Origin: Clostridium beijerinckii
GTDB lineage: Bacteria > Bacillota > Clostridia > Clostridiales > Clostridiaceae
Assembly (NCBI RefSeq): GCF_036699995.1
Contig: NZ_CP144906.1
Location: 1,860,001-1,924,000, forward strand
Length of the DNA: 64,000 nt
Direction: 5' to 3'
This document shows, piece after piece, positions 54,442 to 62,299 of this stretch. The position numbers and the translations under genes are program-made. Under the pieces are notes generated by a model. It ran no database searches. It saw nothing but the letters and a program-made list of their open reading frames with translations, and was not told the origin of the DNA. Each line of letters starts with the position of its first letter. Within the stretch, counting starts at the first letter, position 1.

Positions 54442-55674
54442 ATGGGGAAGGTGTTGGGAAATAGATATAATAATAAATTAACAAGATTTATTCTAAGTTG
54501 CATTGCAATAACAGCAGTATTTCTTACAAATTTTATAGTTGCTAAAGCTACACAAGAAAATAGTCTTTATGAAATAAGTTCAAATAACATGGATAAGATG
54601 AAGGAACAACATAGATTTATTATTGATGCACCTATAAAATTTTATAATGACATAGAAAGAGTGGAGCAGGTATCGGACTTTAGATTTAAAGTTCTAGATT
54701 TTTTTCCAGAGGGCTACAAAGTTCAAGAGCTTCAATTGAAAAGGATTTCTGATAAAGATAGCGTTTTAGAAATAGTTTACGGAAATAAAGATGGAATATA
54801 TTCGTTACAAATATCGGAACAAGATCCTTCAGAATCACTAAAAGTGATAGAAAATGGGAAATCTAAGGCATTAGAAAATTCTCAGGTGGAAATCTCTAAG
54901 CAACCAATGAAAGTAGGGGATATAAATGGACTAAGTGTTATTTTAACAACCACATTTCCGGTAAAAAAAGCTATGGAAAACCAATTAAGTGAAATAAAAG
55001 CTGTTAATAATTATTTTTCATGGAAAGATGATGGATTATGGTATAGTGTGGAATATAAATCGGATTCTAAAAGCGAAAGGAGTAGTAATAACTCATTAGA
55101 ACTTTCAAGTGATGATATAAAAAATATAGTGAAATCGTTAAAATATCCTGAAGATACAAAAGATTTAAATTATTGTATAAAGAATCTTAATGGTGGAGAT
55201 GTAGAAATGAACATTTATGACAGAGATGATATAGAAGAAGCAAAAAATGCTCTGGAATTTGATCCTAAATTTCCAATTAGAATTAATAATAATATAAGTA
55301 TAACTAACTCCACTGCTAGATTAGTTGGAGATTTGAATAATAACAAAGAAAAAACATGCTATGAAATAAATAATCTTTATTCAAACAAAAATGGTTCGAT
55401 AACATTTACTCAGTCTGCGAATTCATCAGTTTATGATGAAATGATGAAAAATAAGTATATTAAAATTAATAAAGAAGGAAATGTAGAGAAGAAAATTCAA
55501 GAATTAAGAATTGAAAATAATCAAGTATTTAAACGTTCACAAGAAGGTATCGTGCCTCAGGTTAATTATGTTTGGAAAGAAAATAACATATATTATAGTG
55601 TGATATTTTTTGTGAATATTGAAAATTGTGATGAAATTGTTAAAGAATTTATGAATTCAAAGCCACTAGAATAG
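54442..55674 (+). CDS. Membrane-anchored protein with two DUF4367-like domains
   Basis: 410 residues from ATG 54442; AAAGGAGG at 54428-54435 lies inside the longer 54421 frame, so the shorter start is preferred. One N-terminal membrane helix (FILSCIAITAVFLTNFIVA), the rest outside. Two similar halves: LDFFPEGYKVQELQLKRIS...SVLEIVYGNKDGIYSLQIS and LEFDPKFPIRINNNISIT...CYEINNLYSNKNGSITFTQSA, each followed by a longer region. DUF4367 domains often occur with anti-sigma or germination-linked membrane proteins; the ECF pair is next door on the other strand. Confidence 0.78.
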   Translation: MGKVLGNRYNNKLTRFILSCIAITAVFLTNFIVAKATQENSLYEISSNNMDKMKEQHRFIIDAPIKFYNDIERVEQVSDFRFKVLDFFPEGYKVQELQLKRISDKDSVLEIVYGNKDGIYSLQISEQDPSESLKVIENGKSKALENSQVEISKQPMKVGDINGLSVILTTTFPVKKAMENQLSEIKAVNNYFSWKDDGLWYSVEYKSDSKSERSSNNSLELSSDDIKNIVKSLKYPEDTKDLNYCIKNLNGGDVEMNIYDRDDIEEAKNALEFDPKFPIRINNNISITNSTARLVGDLNNNKEKTCYEINNLYSNKNGSITFTQSANSSVYDEMMKNKYIKINKEGNVEKKIQELRIENNQVFKRSQEGIVPQVNYVWKENNIYYSVIFFVNIENCDEIVKEFMNSKPLE

Positions 55675-55725
55675 AGCTATTTAAATAGAATATTGATAAA
55701 TATATTATGGTAAGAAGACTTTTAT

Positions 55726-55768
55726 AAAAATAGTAGGGAATATAACAGACAGACCCTACTATTTTTTA
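55726..55768. terminator. Bidirectional terminator between converging genes
   Basis: AAAAATAGTAGGG (55726-55738) with CCCTACTATTTTT (55754-55766), 15-base loop, with A and T tracts on both sides, so it can serve the + gene ending at 55674 and the - strand anti-sigma gene ending at 55778. Confidence 0.88.
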
Positions 55769-55777
55769 ATTAAAAGG

Positions 55778-57175
55778 TCAATTAGCGCTAATTATAGAGG
55801 GGGTACCCCAAATTTCATTTATAAAGTTAGTGCTAATTTTAAAGTAGATTGTAGGATATTCTCCATAGTATATATAACCATTCCTTAATATCGTAAAAGG
55901 AACATTTTTACTACCATCTTTTAAATCTAAGAATATTTTTTTACATTTATCATTATTTGTATAGTCATCTAAAGAATTCTCTATATTTTCCGGTAGATAT
56001 GGAGTTGAATCATCTAGTTCTTGAACAAAAGAATTAAGAAAATTAGGATCACTAGTTGTATAGAAGTTTTCTTTTTCATTATTCGAATCACTAGATGTTT
56101 GAGTTTGAACTCTGGCGTTTACGATATTTCCAGGGAGATTAAATTTTCCAAAAAAATCATTTCCGGTAGTTATTGTAATTCCATTAAGGCACTCATAAAT
56201 TTCAGGGTGATTTGTCCCATCACTTAAAGTTACATTAGTCATTATTCTAAAATCTTCATCATATCCGTTTACCGCATATACATCATTAGTACCTATATTA
56301 GAAATGATATTTTTAGAATATGTGTTCATAGGATTAAAGTTATTTAATTCACCTGTTGTAGTACCGATTTTTCTGCCTAAAATATCTTTTGAATCTATTA
56401 ATATAGGCGCGCGGAGATATACATTTCCGTTGTAAACAATTAACGGAACCATTTTCACTGATTTAGTTCTATCATGAAGATCAGGTATCTGAAATTTTGG
56501 AATGTATACAGTATTCGAACTAAAACTTCTCAAGGTTGAATTAAGAGTCAAAGCTTCATTCTTGTTAGAATTATTAGTAGTAGTGCTTGAAGTTGTTGCA
56601 TATTGTGATGAATTTATATCATTTGAAGGTGTTAGATTATTATTATCAGAATTCTGGGAAACTGATGCTACATTTTCATTAGTGCTAGTATTTCCTAAAG
56701 TCGTCTCTTTAGAATATTTAACTTTATTATTACTATTATTATTGTTGTCATAGTTATTGTTAGTACTTGGTGAATTATCATGAAAACTTGAACTATTTTT
56801 TATACCAGTAGAGTTTTCAGCTTTTACATTTGATTTATTATTATCAATAGCATGGTTATTATTTTTGTTAGAAACAGGAGAAGAAATTGAATTATCATTA
56901 GTGAATTTATCTAATTCATCTTTTGAGGCATATGTCGTATTTCCAGAATCTATATTTTGGTGTTTATATGTATTATTTATAATTAGTTTAAAACTAGCGG
57001 TACCTAAAAGTATTAATAAGACAGCAGCTGCTTTTAATCCAAGTGGAGAATAATTTTTATTTGTTTTTATTCTTAATTGTGAAGCATCATTTAGTAATTC
57101 CATTTTTAGCTTGTCTTTAAATTCTTCACTTGCTTTTATTTTGGAAAAAGAGCTCTTAATTTTATTCATATTCAA
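55778..57175 (-). CDS. Putative transmembrane anti-sigma factor with Asn/Ser-rich linker
   Basis: 465 residues on the - strand. A cytoplasmic N-terminus of about 42 residues (SFSKIKASEEFKDKLKMELL) like that of ECF anti-sigma proteins, one membrane helix (LGLKAAAVLLILLGTASF, about 45-62), a 120-residue outer linker almost entirely Asn, Ser, Thr and Lys, and a C-terminal domain of about 250 residues that I do not recognise (VYIPKFQIPDLHDR, NVYLRAPILI, YIYYGEYPTIYFKI). The gene overlaps the ECF sigma gene by 14 bases, which supports the pairing. The outer domain presumably senses an envelope signal. Confidence 0.8.
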   Translation of the reverse strand: MNMNKIKSSFSKIKASEEFKDKLKMELLNDASQLRIKTNKNYSPLGLKAAAVLLILLGTASFKLIINNTYKHQNIDSGNTTYASKDELDKFTNDNSISSPVSNKNNNHAIDNNKSNVKAENSTGIKNSSSFHDNSPSTNNNYDNNNNSNNKVKYSKETTLGNTSTNENVASVSQNSDNNNLTPSNDINSSQYATTSSTTTNNSNKNEALTLNSTLRSFSSNTVYIPKFQIPDLHDRTKSVKMVPLIVYNGNVYLRAPILIDSKDILGRKIGTTTGELNNFNPMNTYSKNIISNIGTNDVYAVNGYDEDFRIMTNVTLSDGTNHPEIYECLNGITITTGNDFFGKFNLPGNIVNARVQTQTSSDSNNEKENFYTTSDPNFLNSFVQELDDSTPYLPENIENSLDDYTNNDKCKKIFLDLKDGSKNVPFTILRNGYIYYGEYPTIYFKISTNFINEIWGTPSIISAN

Positions 57176-57650
57176 AATCCTCCTTTAGTATAGATTTTAG
57201 TAATTTTCGTCCTCTGCTAAGTTGTGAACCTACAGTAGATTCCTTTATGTTTAAAATATTAGAAATTTCAGAAATACTATAATTCTCATAATAATATAAA
57301 AAAACGATACTTCTATATTTTACTGGCAGGCTAAGTACTGCTTGGATTACATCATTATCTTCCTGAGTTGTATCAACAAAATCATCTTCTAATGATGTGG
57401 TATTTTTAAAATAAGAAGACTTTAATTTATCTTTACTTAAATTTATAGCAACTCTAATTAACCAGGATTTCTCATGTGTTTCGTTCTTAAAATCAGGTCG
57501 TTTTTCAAGTAGTTTTATAAAAACCTCTTGGGTTATGTCTTCGGCATCACTTAAATTTTTCATATATGAATACGAAATTCGAATCAGCATATCGGAATAC
57601 GTTTCTATTAAGTAATGAATGTAACTTTTGTTATTATCCAACTCATCCAT
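57162..57650 (-). CDS. ECF RNA polymerase sigma factor
   Basis: 162 residues on the - strand. Region 2: ETYSDMLIRISYSYMKNLSDAEDITQEVFIKLLE, with the DAEDITQEVF promoter-melting motif, and region 4: VLSLPVKYRSIVFLYYYENYSISEISNILNIKESTVGSQL with an HTH. Behind GGAGGGGG. Directs a small regulon, probably including its own operon; an ECF-type promoter in 57660-57790 could not be assigned safely. Confidence 0.94.
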   Translation of the reverse strand: MDELDNNKSYIHYLIETYSDMLIRISYSYMKNLSDAEDITQEVFIKLLEKRPDFKNETHEKSWLIRVAINLSKDKLKSSYFKNTTSLEDDFVDTTQEDNDVIQAVLSLPVKYRSIVFLYYYENYSISEISNILNIKESTVGSQLSRGRKLLKSILKEDFEYE

Positions 57651-58012
57651 TTGATTTTTACCCCCTCCAATACTTAATACGATTTATAACAACAAAATTT
57701 TGCAAACGATAATAATTTTCTTAGTTTATGATGAATTTCAATTTATTAGAATAAGTATATACGAGTAATAATTGTATATAGAATACTTTAAAAGATATTA
57801 AGAGTTTAATCAATTAAAATTCGAAAAATAATATTTTCATATATGTCTGTCATTAAACTAAGTAACATATAATATAAAAGCACTTTTTCTGAAATATTGT
57901 GTAGCAGCTTATAGGGAGAAATCAAGGTAAAAGAAAACTATCACTTTTAGTAATAGAAATGAAAAAGCTGTGCAAACTTATATATGAATAATATAGTAAG
58001 GGAGATAGATAC
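57651..58012. other. Divergent region between ECF sigma and azoreductase genes
   Basis: About 360 bases, AT-rich. Shows the two ribosome sites at its edges and no gene. On the - strand TAAACT followed after 13 bases by TCGTTT could be an ECF-type promoter, but this is only a loose match. Confidence 0.35.
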
Positions 58013-58609
58013 ATGAACAAAGTATTATATGTTAAAGCAAATGCAAAACCGGAAGGTCAATCAAGAACTTTCAAAATTTCAGATAACTTCATAGATGAAT
58101 ATAAAAAAAATAATCCCGATGATGAAATTATTACATTAGATTTGTATAAAACAGATATAGATTTCTTAAGAAGTAAGGATCTAGATACAGTATTCGGACC
58201 TAAAAACGATGAGAGTAAAAGTCATCCAGTACTTAAATATGCATATCAATTTGCAGAAGCTGATAAATATGTTATAGCAGCACCAATGTGGAATTTAAGT
58301 GTTCCAGCGATATTAAAGGCATATGTTGATTATATAAGTGTAGTAGGAATTTCGTTTAAATACACACAAGAAGGAGCTGTAGGACTTTTAGAAAATAAAA
58401 AGGCTGTATATATTGCGGCAAGAGGTGGATCATATGCTGAAACACCATATGAGCTTGATGGTATCTATTTAAGAAGTATACTAGGCTTTTTTGGAATAAA
58501 AGATATTACAACTATTTCAGCGGAGAAATTAGATGTACAAGGAGAAAATGTTGATAAAATACTAGAAGAAGCTATAGATAAAGCAAAGGAAACTGCAAAG
58601 AACTTCTAA
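58013..58609 (+). CDS. FMN-dependent NADH-azoreductase
   Basis: 198 residues, flavodoxin-like fold: start NKVLYVKANAKPEGQSRTFKIS (phosphate-binding loop for FMN), APMWNLSVPAILKAYVDYI and AARGGSYAE. Length and motifs fit AzoR/acyl carrier protein phosphodiesterase-type quinone reductases that reduce azo dyes and quinones. AGGGAGAT ribosome site; single gene with AT-rich terminator. Confidence 0.93.
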   Translation: MNKVLYVKANAKPEGQSRTFKISDNFIDEYKKNNPDDEIITLDLYKTDIDFLRSKDLDTVFGPKNDESKSHPVLKYAYQFAEADKYVIAAPMWNLSVPAILKAYVDYISVVGISFKYTQEGAVGLLENKKAVYIAARGGSYAETPYELDGIYLRSILGFFGIKDITTISAEKLDVQGENVDKILEEAIDKAKETAKNF

Positions 58610-58626
58610 ATTTAATAATATTATTT

Positions 58627-58677
58627 ATTAATCATTATTAACTATTAAATTAACTAGTTAATAATGATTAATTTTAT
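58627..58677 (+). terminator. AT-rich terminator after azoreductase gene
   Basis: A perfect 17-bp stem (58627-58643 with 58656-58672), 12-base loop, TTTAT tail. Confidence 0.75.
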
Positions 58678-59035
58678 CTATCCGGTTATTTCTAGATACA
58701 AATGTTAGAAAACTTTCATAAATTATAGATAACACAATCATAAACTATACTTAGACTATGAGATATATTCTAACTGGAAGAAAAGTATATTATTCATTTC
58801 GGAGAGTTATATGAATAAATTCAGGTCTTAGTTGGGGTATCTATATAAATAAATCTTTTTAGGTAGTAATCATAAACTTTAATACATTTTCTATATTGTA
58901 AAATAATTTGGTAACTATTAAACTAAATTATATATGTTACAATAATAAATCTATGTTTAAAGATTTAATAAGCTGAAAATTATTCTATTAAGATTAAATG
59001 CAGAAATAAATATGTTATAAACGGAGGAATTTTAC
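58678..59035 (+). other. Intergenic region before the 51-residue gene
   Basis: About 360 bases. GGAGAG then a six-codon frame (ATG at 58811, MNKFRS-stop) is seen but is too short to support. A promoter for the following gene is expected; none is clear. Confidence 0.35.
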
Positions 59036-59191
59036 ATGAACGATAAAAGCATAGAAATTATGAAAAAAATAATTGAGGAAAAGAAACAAAAAAATAATAA
59101 TATTAAGAATAATCAAAGGGCAAAAAAAGTTATAGGAAAACATTCTAAAGGTGTAAAAGTGGGTAACGGTGGAGGTTTATTTGATAAGTAA
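59036..59191 (+). CDS. 51-residue basic microprotein with GGGLFDK tail
   Basis: ATG at 59036 sits behind a textbook ACGGAGGAA at ideal spacing, and the frame gives 51 residues: an acidic/basic helix (SIEIMKKIIEEKKQKNN), a basic middle (NQRAKKVIGKHSKG) and a Gly-rich tail ending VGNGGGLFDK. I recall short clostridial proteins with comparable basic middles and a GGGLFDK or GGGSFDK end, so it is probably conserved, role unknown. High Lys and Asn and a basic middle suggest a nucleic acid or ribosome partner. It is followed after 84 bases by yaaA. Confidence 0.72.
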   Translation: MNDKSIEIMKKIIEEKKQKNNNIKNNQRAKKVIGKHSKGVKVGNGGGLFDK

Positions 59192-59275
59192 CCTGAACAG
59201 CACAAAGTAAGTATTTAATAATAAATTTATATTAACTAGAAGAAGTATATTATAAATGAAAGGCGGAGAAACTTA

Positions 59276-60058
59276 ATGATGATAATAATTTCCCCAGCTA
59301 AAACTTTAGATTTTTCTAAATTTAATGAAACATTACCAATGACTAAGCCATATTTCTTAAATGAGGCTAGAGAATTAGTTGAGGAGTTGAAAAAATATGA
59401 TAATCTATCTTTGGAAAAGCTTATGAAAATAAGTCCTAAGCTAGCTAAATTAAATACTCAAAGATTTCAAAATTGGTCAGAGTCTTTAGAATCTGCAAGA
59501 CAATGTCTAGTTGCATTTAAAGGTGAGGTTTTTAAGGGACTTGATGTAGGAAGCTATACGATGGAAGATTATTTTTATGCAAATGATAATCTAAGGATAT
59601 TATCCGGACTTTATGGAGTTGTAAAGCCTTTTGATGGAATAAACTTATATAGGTTAGAAATGGCAACGAAGCTGAGTATTGGCGAGTTTAAAAATTTATA
59701 TGATTATTGGGGAAATAAATTAATAGATAATATTTTGAAAGATGTAGAAATACGTGAAAATAAGACCATTGTTAATTTAGCTTCTTATGAATATTTCAAA
59801 GCAATAGAAAATATTAAAAGAATAGACGACATAAGGGTTATAACACCAATATTTAAGGAATACAGAAATGGAGAATATAAAATAATAACTATAATGGCGA
59901 AAAGAGCAAGAGGGCTGATGACCTCTTTTATTATAAGAAATAAGATAGAAGATTTAGAAAAATTAAAAGAATTCAATCACGATGGTTATGAATTTAATGA
60001 AGAGTTATCTAATGAAGCGGACTTGGTATTTACTAGAGATATACATAATAGATACTAG
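59276..60058 (+). CDS. yaaA: Peroxide stress protein YaaA (DUF328)
   Basis: 260 residues (two adjacent ATGs; 59279 gives 259). Signature start MIIISPAKTLDF, AFKGEVFKGLDVGSYT, the central LRILSGLYGVVKPFDGINLYRLEM, and the C-terminal MAKRARGLMTSFII. In E. coli YaaA limits free iron and oxidative DNA damage under peroxide. GGCGGAGAAAC ribosome site. Length normal. Confidence 0.95.
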   Translation: MMIIISPAKTLDFSKFNETLPMTKPYFLNEARELVEELKKYDNLSLEKLMKISPKLAKLNTQRFQNWSESLESARQCLVAFKGEVFKGLDVGSYTMEDYFYANDNLRILSGLYGVVKPFDGINLYRLEMATKLSIGEFKNLYDYWGNKLIDNILKDVEIRENKTIVNLASYEYFKAIENIKRIDDIRVITPIFKEYRNGEYKIITIMAKRARGLMTSFIIRNKIEDLEKLKEFNHDGYEFNEELSNEADLVFTRDIHNRY

Positions 60059-60127
60059 ATAATTTTGGATTTACTTGCTTTTAGACAAGCTAATTTAATG
60101 TATTTTATATAAAGGAGGTGAAATTAG

Positions 60128-61054
60128 ATGATTGATATACTTTTATTAGGTTGCGGAGGTGGAATGCCTATGCCCAATAGATTTTTATCAGCTACACTGA
60201 TAAATTATAAAGGTAGGAAAATCCTGGTTGACTGCGGTGAAGGTACTCAAGTATCAATGAGAATATCAAATACAGGATTTAAGTCTATAGATATTATTTG
60301 CATTACTCATACCCACGGCGATCATATTGTAGGACTTCCAGGACTTCTTGGAACGATAGGTAATAGTGGAAGAACTGAACCCATAACAATTATAGGCCCA
60401 GAAGGAATAAGAGAAACAGTAGAAAAATTAAGAGTAATAGCAAATTGGTTGCCGTATGAAATTAATATAATAGAAAATCCTAAAGAAACCTTTAAATTAT
60501 TTGATGGTAGTATAAATTTAGATGTAGATATATCAGTTCTAGAGTTAGATCATTCTTCACCATGTATAGGTTATTGTTTTTATTTTAAACGGCAGCCAAA
60601 ATTTGATGTGGAGAAAGCTGAAAAAAATAAAGTTCCTAAAACTCTGTGGAATAGGTTGCAAAGAAATGAAGAAAATATTGTGTTAGATGGTGTTTTATAT
60701 ACGAATGATATGGTAATGGGAGAAGAGAGGAAAGGAATAAAAGTCAGTATAATTACAGATACAAGACCAATTAAAAATATAATAGAATTTATTAGTGATA
60801 GTGATTATTTCATTTGTGAGGGTACTTATGGAGATGATAAAGATTTACCTAAAGCTATTAAAAATAAACATATGACTTTTAGAGAAGCGGCTGATTTAGC
60901 ACTCAAAGGCAATGTTAAAAAACTTTTATTAACCCATTTTGGAACGGCGATGAACGAACCAGAAGAATACTTAAATAATGCAAATGAAGTTTTCGATAAA
61001 ACTATAATTGGTTTTGATAGGTATAAAACAACTTTAAATTTTAATGAAGACTAA
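60128..61054 (+). CDS. rnz: Ribonuclease Z
   Basis: Removes the 3' trailer of tRNA precursors lacking encoded CCA. 308 residues, metallo-beta-lactamase fold: [11 protein letters not shown], the zinc motif THTHGDH at 60-66, [10 protein letters not shown] with a further His, IITDTRP, and [12 protein letters not shown]. The exosite arm typical of RNase Z lies at about 150-180. GGAGGTG ribosome site. Terminator follows. Confidence 0.95.
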   Translation: MIDILLLGCGGGMPMPNRFLSATLINYKGRKILVDCGEGTQVSMRISNTGFKSIDIICITHTHGDHIVGLPGLLGTIGNSGRTEPITIIGPEGIRETVEKLRVIANWLPYEINIIENPKETFKLFDGSINLDVDISVLELDHSSPCIGYCFYFKRQPKFDVEKAEKNKVPKTLWNRLQRNEENIVLDGVLYTNDMVMGEERKGIKVSIITDTRPIKNIIEFISDSDYFICEGTYGDDKDLPKAIKNKHMTFREAADLALKGNVKKLLLTHFGTAMNEPEEYLNNANEVFDKTIIGFDRYKTTLNFNED

Positions 61055-61062
61055 TCCAGGAG

Positions 61063-61103
61063 AACATAAAACCAATTTTGAATATTAGTTTTATGTTTTT
61101 TTA
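61063..61103 (+). terminator. Terminator after RNase Z gene
   Basis: A 10-bp stem AACATAAAAC (61063-61072) with GTTTTATGTT (61088-61097), followed by Ts. Confidence 0.82.
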
Positions 61104-61318
61104 CTTTTAATATTAGATTAAATCAATCTAAATATTTATATGGTTTGAAGTTATACTTGATAGTAAGAAAATTAACATAAATTTGAGTTGGGTGTGAATC
61201 TGAAAGATGAAATTATATAATTCTTACATATATAAATAGCCAATGTAATAAAAAAAGAGTATAATATGGTAGAAATTATATAATAATTGGAGACAAAAGA
61301 AAAAGGAGAAATCAAGAA

Positions 61319-62020
61319 ATGTTTTTTAAAAAAATATATTATGTTTTTTATATGCTGTGGGTAAGGATAAAAGGAGTTAAGCATACATTTATTTTGAGAA
61401 CTCAAGGTGATGAATCTGCTGAGGAATATGTAAGAAAAACTGCATATCTTTGGAGTAAATTCACTTTAAAAATAATAGGAATAGAATTAGATGTGACGGG
61501 CACGGAAAATATACCTGAAGAGCAATGCGTGTTTGTAGGTAATCATTCAAGTATATTAGATATAATAATATTGCTTTATACTGTAAATAAGAAGATGGGA
61601 TTTATCGCCAAGAAGGAATTGTTAAAAACTCCGATACTAGGTTATTGGTTGAAAAAGAGCAAATGTGTACCTTTAGACAGAAGTAATACAAGAGCTGCTA
61701 TAGCATCAATTAATGAGGCAATCGAAAATATTAGGAATGGAAGTTCAATGGTTATATTTCCCGAGGGAACTAGAAATAAAGAGGGAAAAGTAGGGCAATT
61801 CAAAAAAGGAAGTTTGAAATTAGCAACTAAATCTCAAGCTATAATAGTGCCAGTAAGTATAGATAGGGCTTCTAGAGCATTTGAAGATACTAGAAAATTT
61901 AAACCTACAAAAATAAAAGTGGTATTTGGGAAAGCTATTGCTACTAAAGACTTATCAAAAGAAGAAGAGTATAATTTAGCAGAGAATATAAGAAATACAA
62001 TTATAGATAACTTAAAATAA
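61319..62020 (+). CDS. 1-acyl-sn-glycerol-3-phosphate acyltransferase (PlsC family)
   Basis: 233 residues. The N-terminal hydrophobic part is a membrane-embedded helix (IYYVFYMLWVRI), followed by the HX4D motif at 76-81 (NHSSILD), the FPEGTRN substrate motif near residue 148 and IVPVSID. It adds the second fatty acid to lysophosphatidic acid at the inner membrane face. AAAGGAGAAATC before ATG. Confidence 0.94.
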   Translation: MFFKKIYYVFYMLWVRIKGVKHTFILRTQGDESAEEYVRKTAYLWSKFTLKIIGIELDVTGTENIPEEQCVFVGNHSSILDIIILLYTVNKKMGFIAKKELLKTPILGYWLKKSKCVPLDRSNTRAAIASINEAIENIRNGSSMVIFPEGTRNKEGKVGQFKKGSLKLATKSQAIIVPVSIDRASRAFEDTRKFKPTKIKVVFGKAIATKDLSKEEEYNLAENIRNTIIDNLK

Positions 62021-62202
62021 AGAATAGTTAATAATTTTTAGAACCAAATTATTCGTATTAATACTAATGCGCAATTTTTAGCAAATAATTTTATGGGAAG
62101 AAGAAATTTATTTTATATAATAATTATCATAATTATAGATATAATTTAAATTATGTTTTTTCTTTGAGATTACTTAGTTGAATATTGTGCATTTGTTTTA
62201 TA

Positions 62203-62231
62203 TTACTTCCAAATAATTTATGTGATATACT
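62203..62231 (+). promoter_or_regulatory. Promoter for the TetM-type gene
   Basis: TTACTT (62203-62208), 17-base spacer, TATACT (62226-62231) with extended-10 TGA. The leader of about 60 bases shows no attenuator hairpin or leader peptide. Confidence 0.5.
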
Positions 62232-62299
62232 TTAAGTAAATACTAGTAGAAGATTAAAGATAAATAATTATTTTATAAATAAACTATAAGGATGATTTG

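Noticed and set aside
56502..56753. 83-codon + strand frame rich in Leu, Glu and Val
   Set aside because: It is the complement of the Asn/Ser-rich linker of the anti-sigma gene; the composition is a mirror effect.
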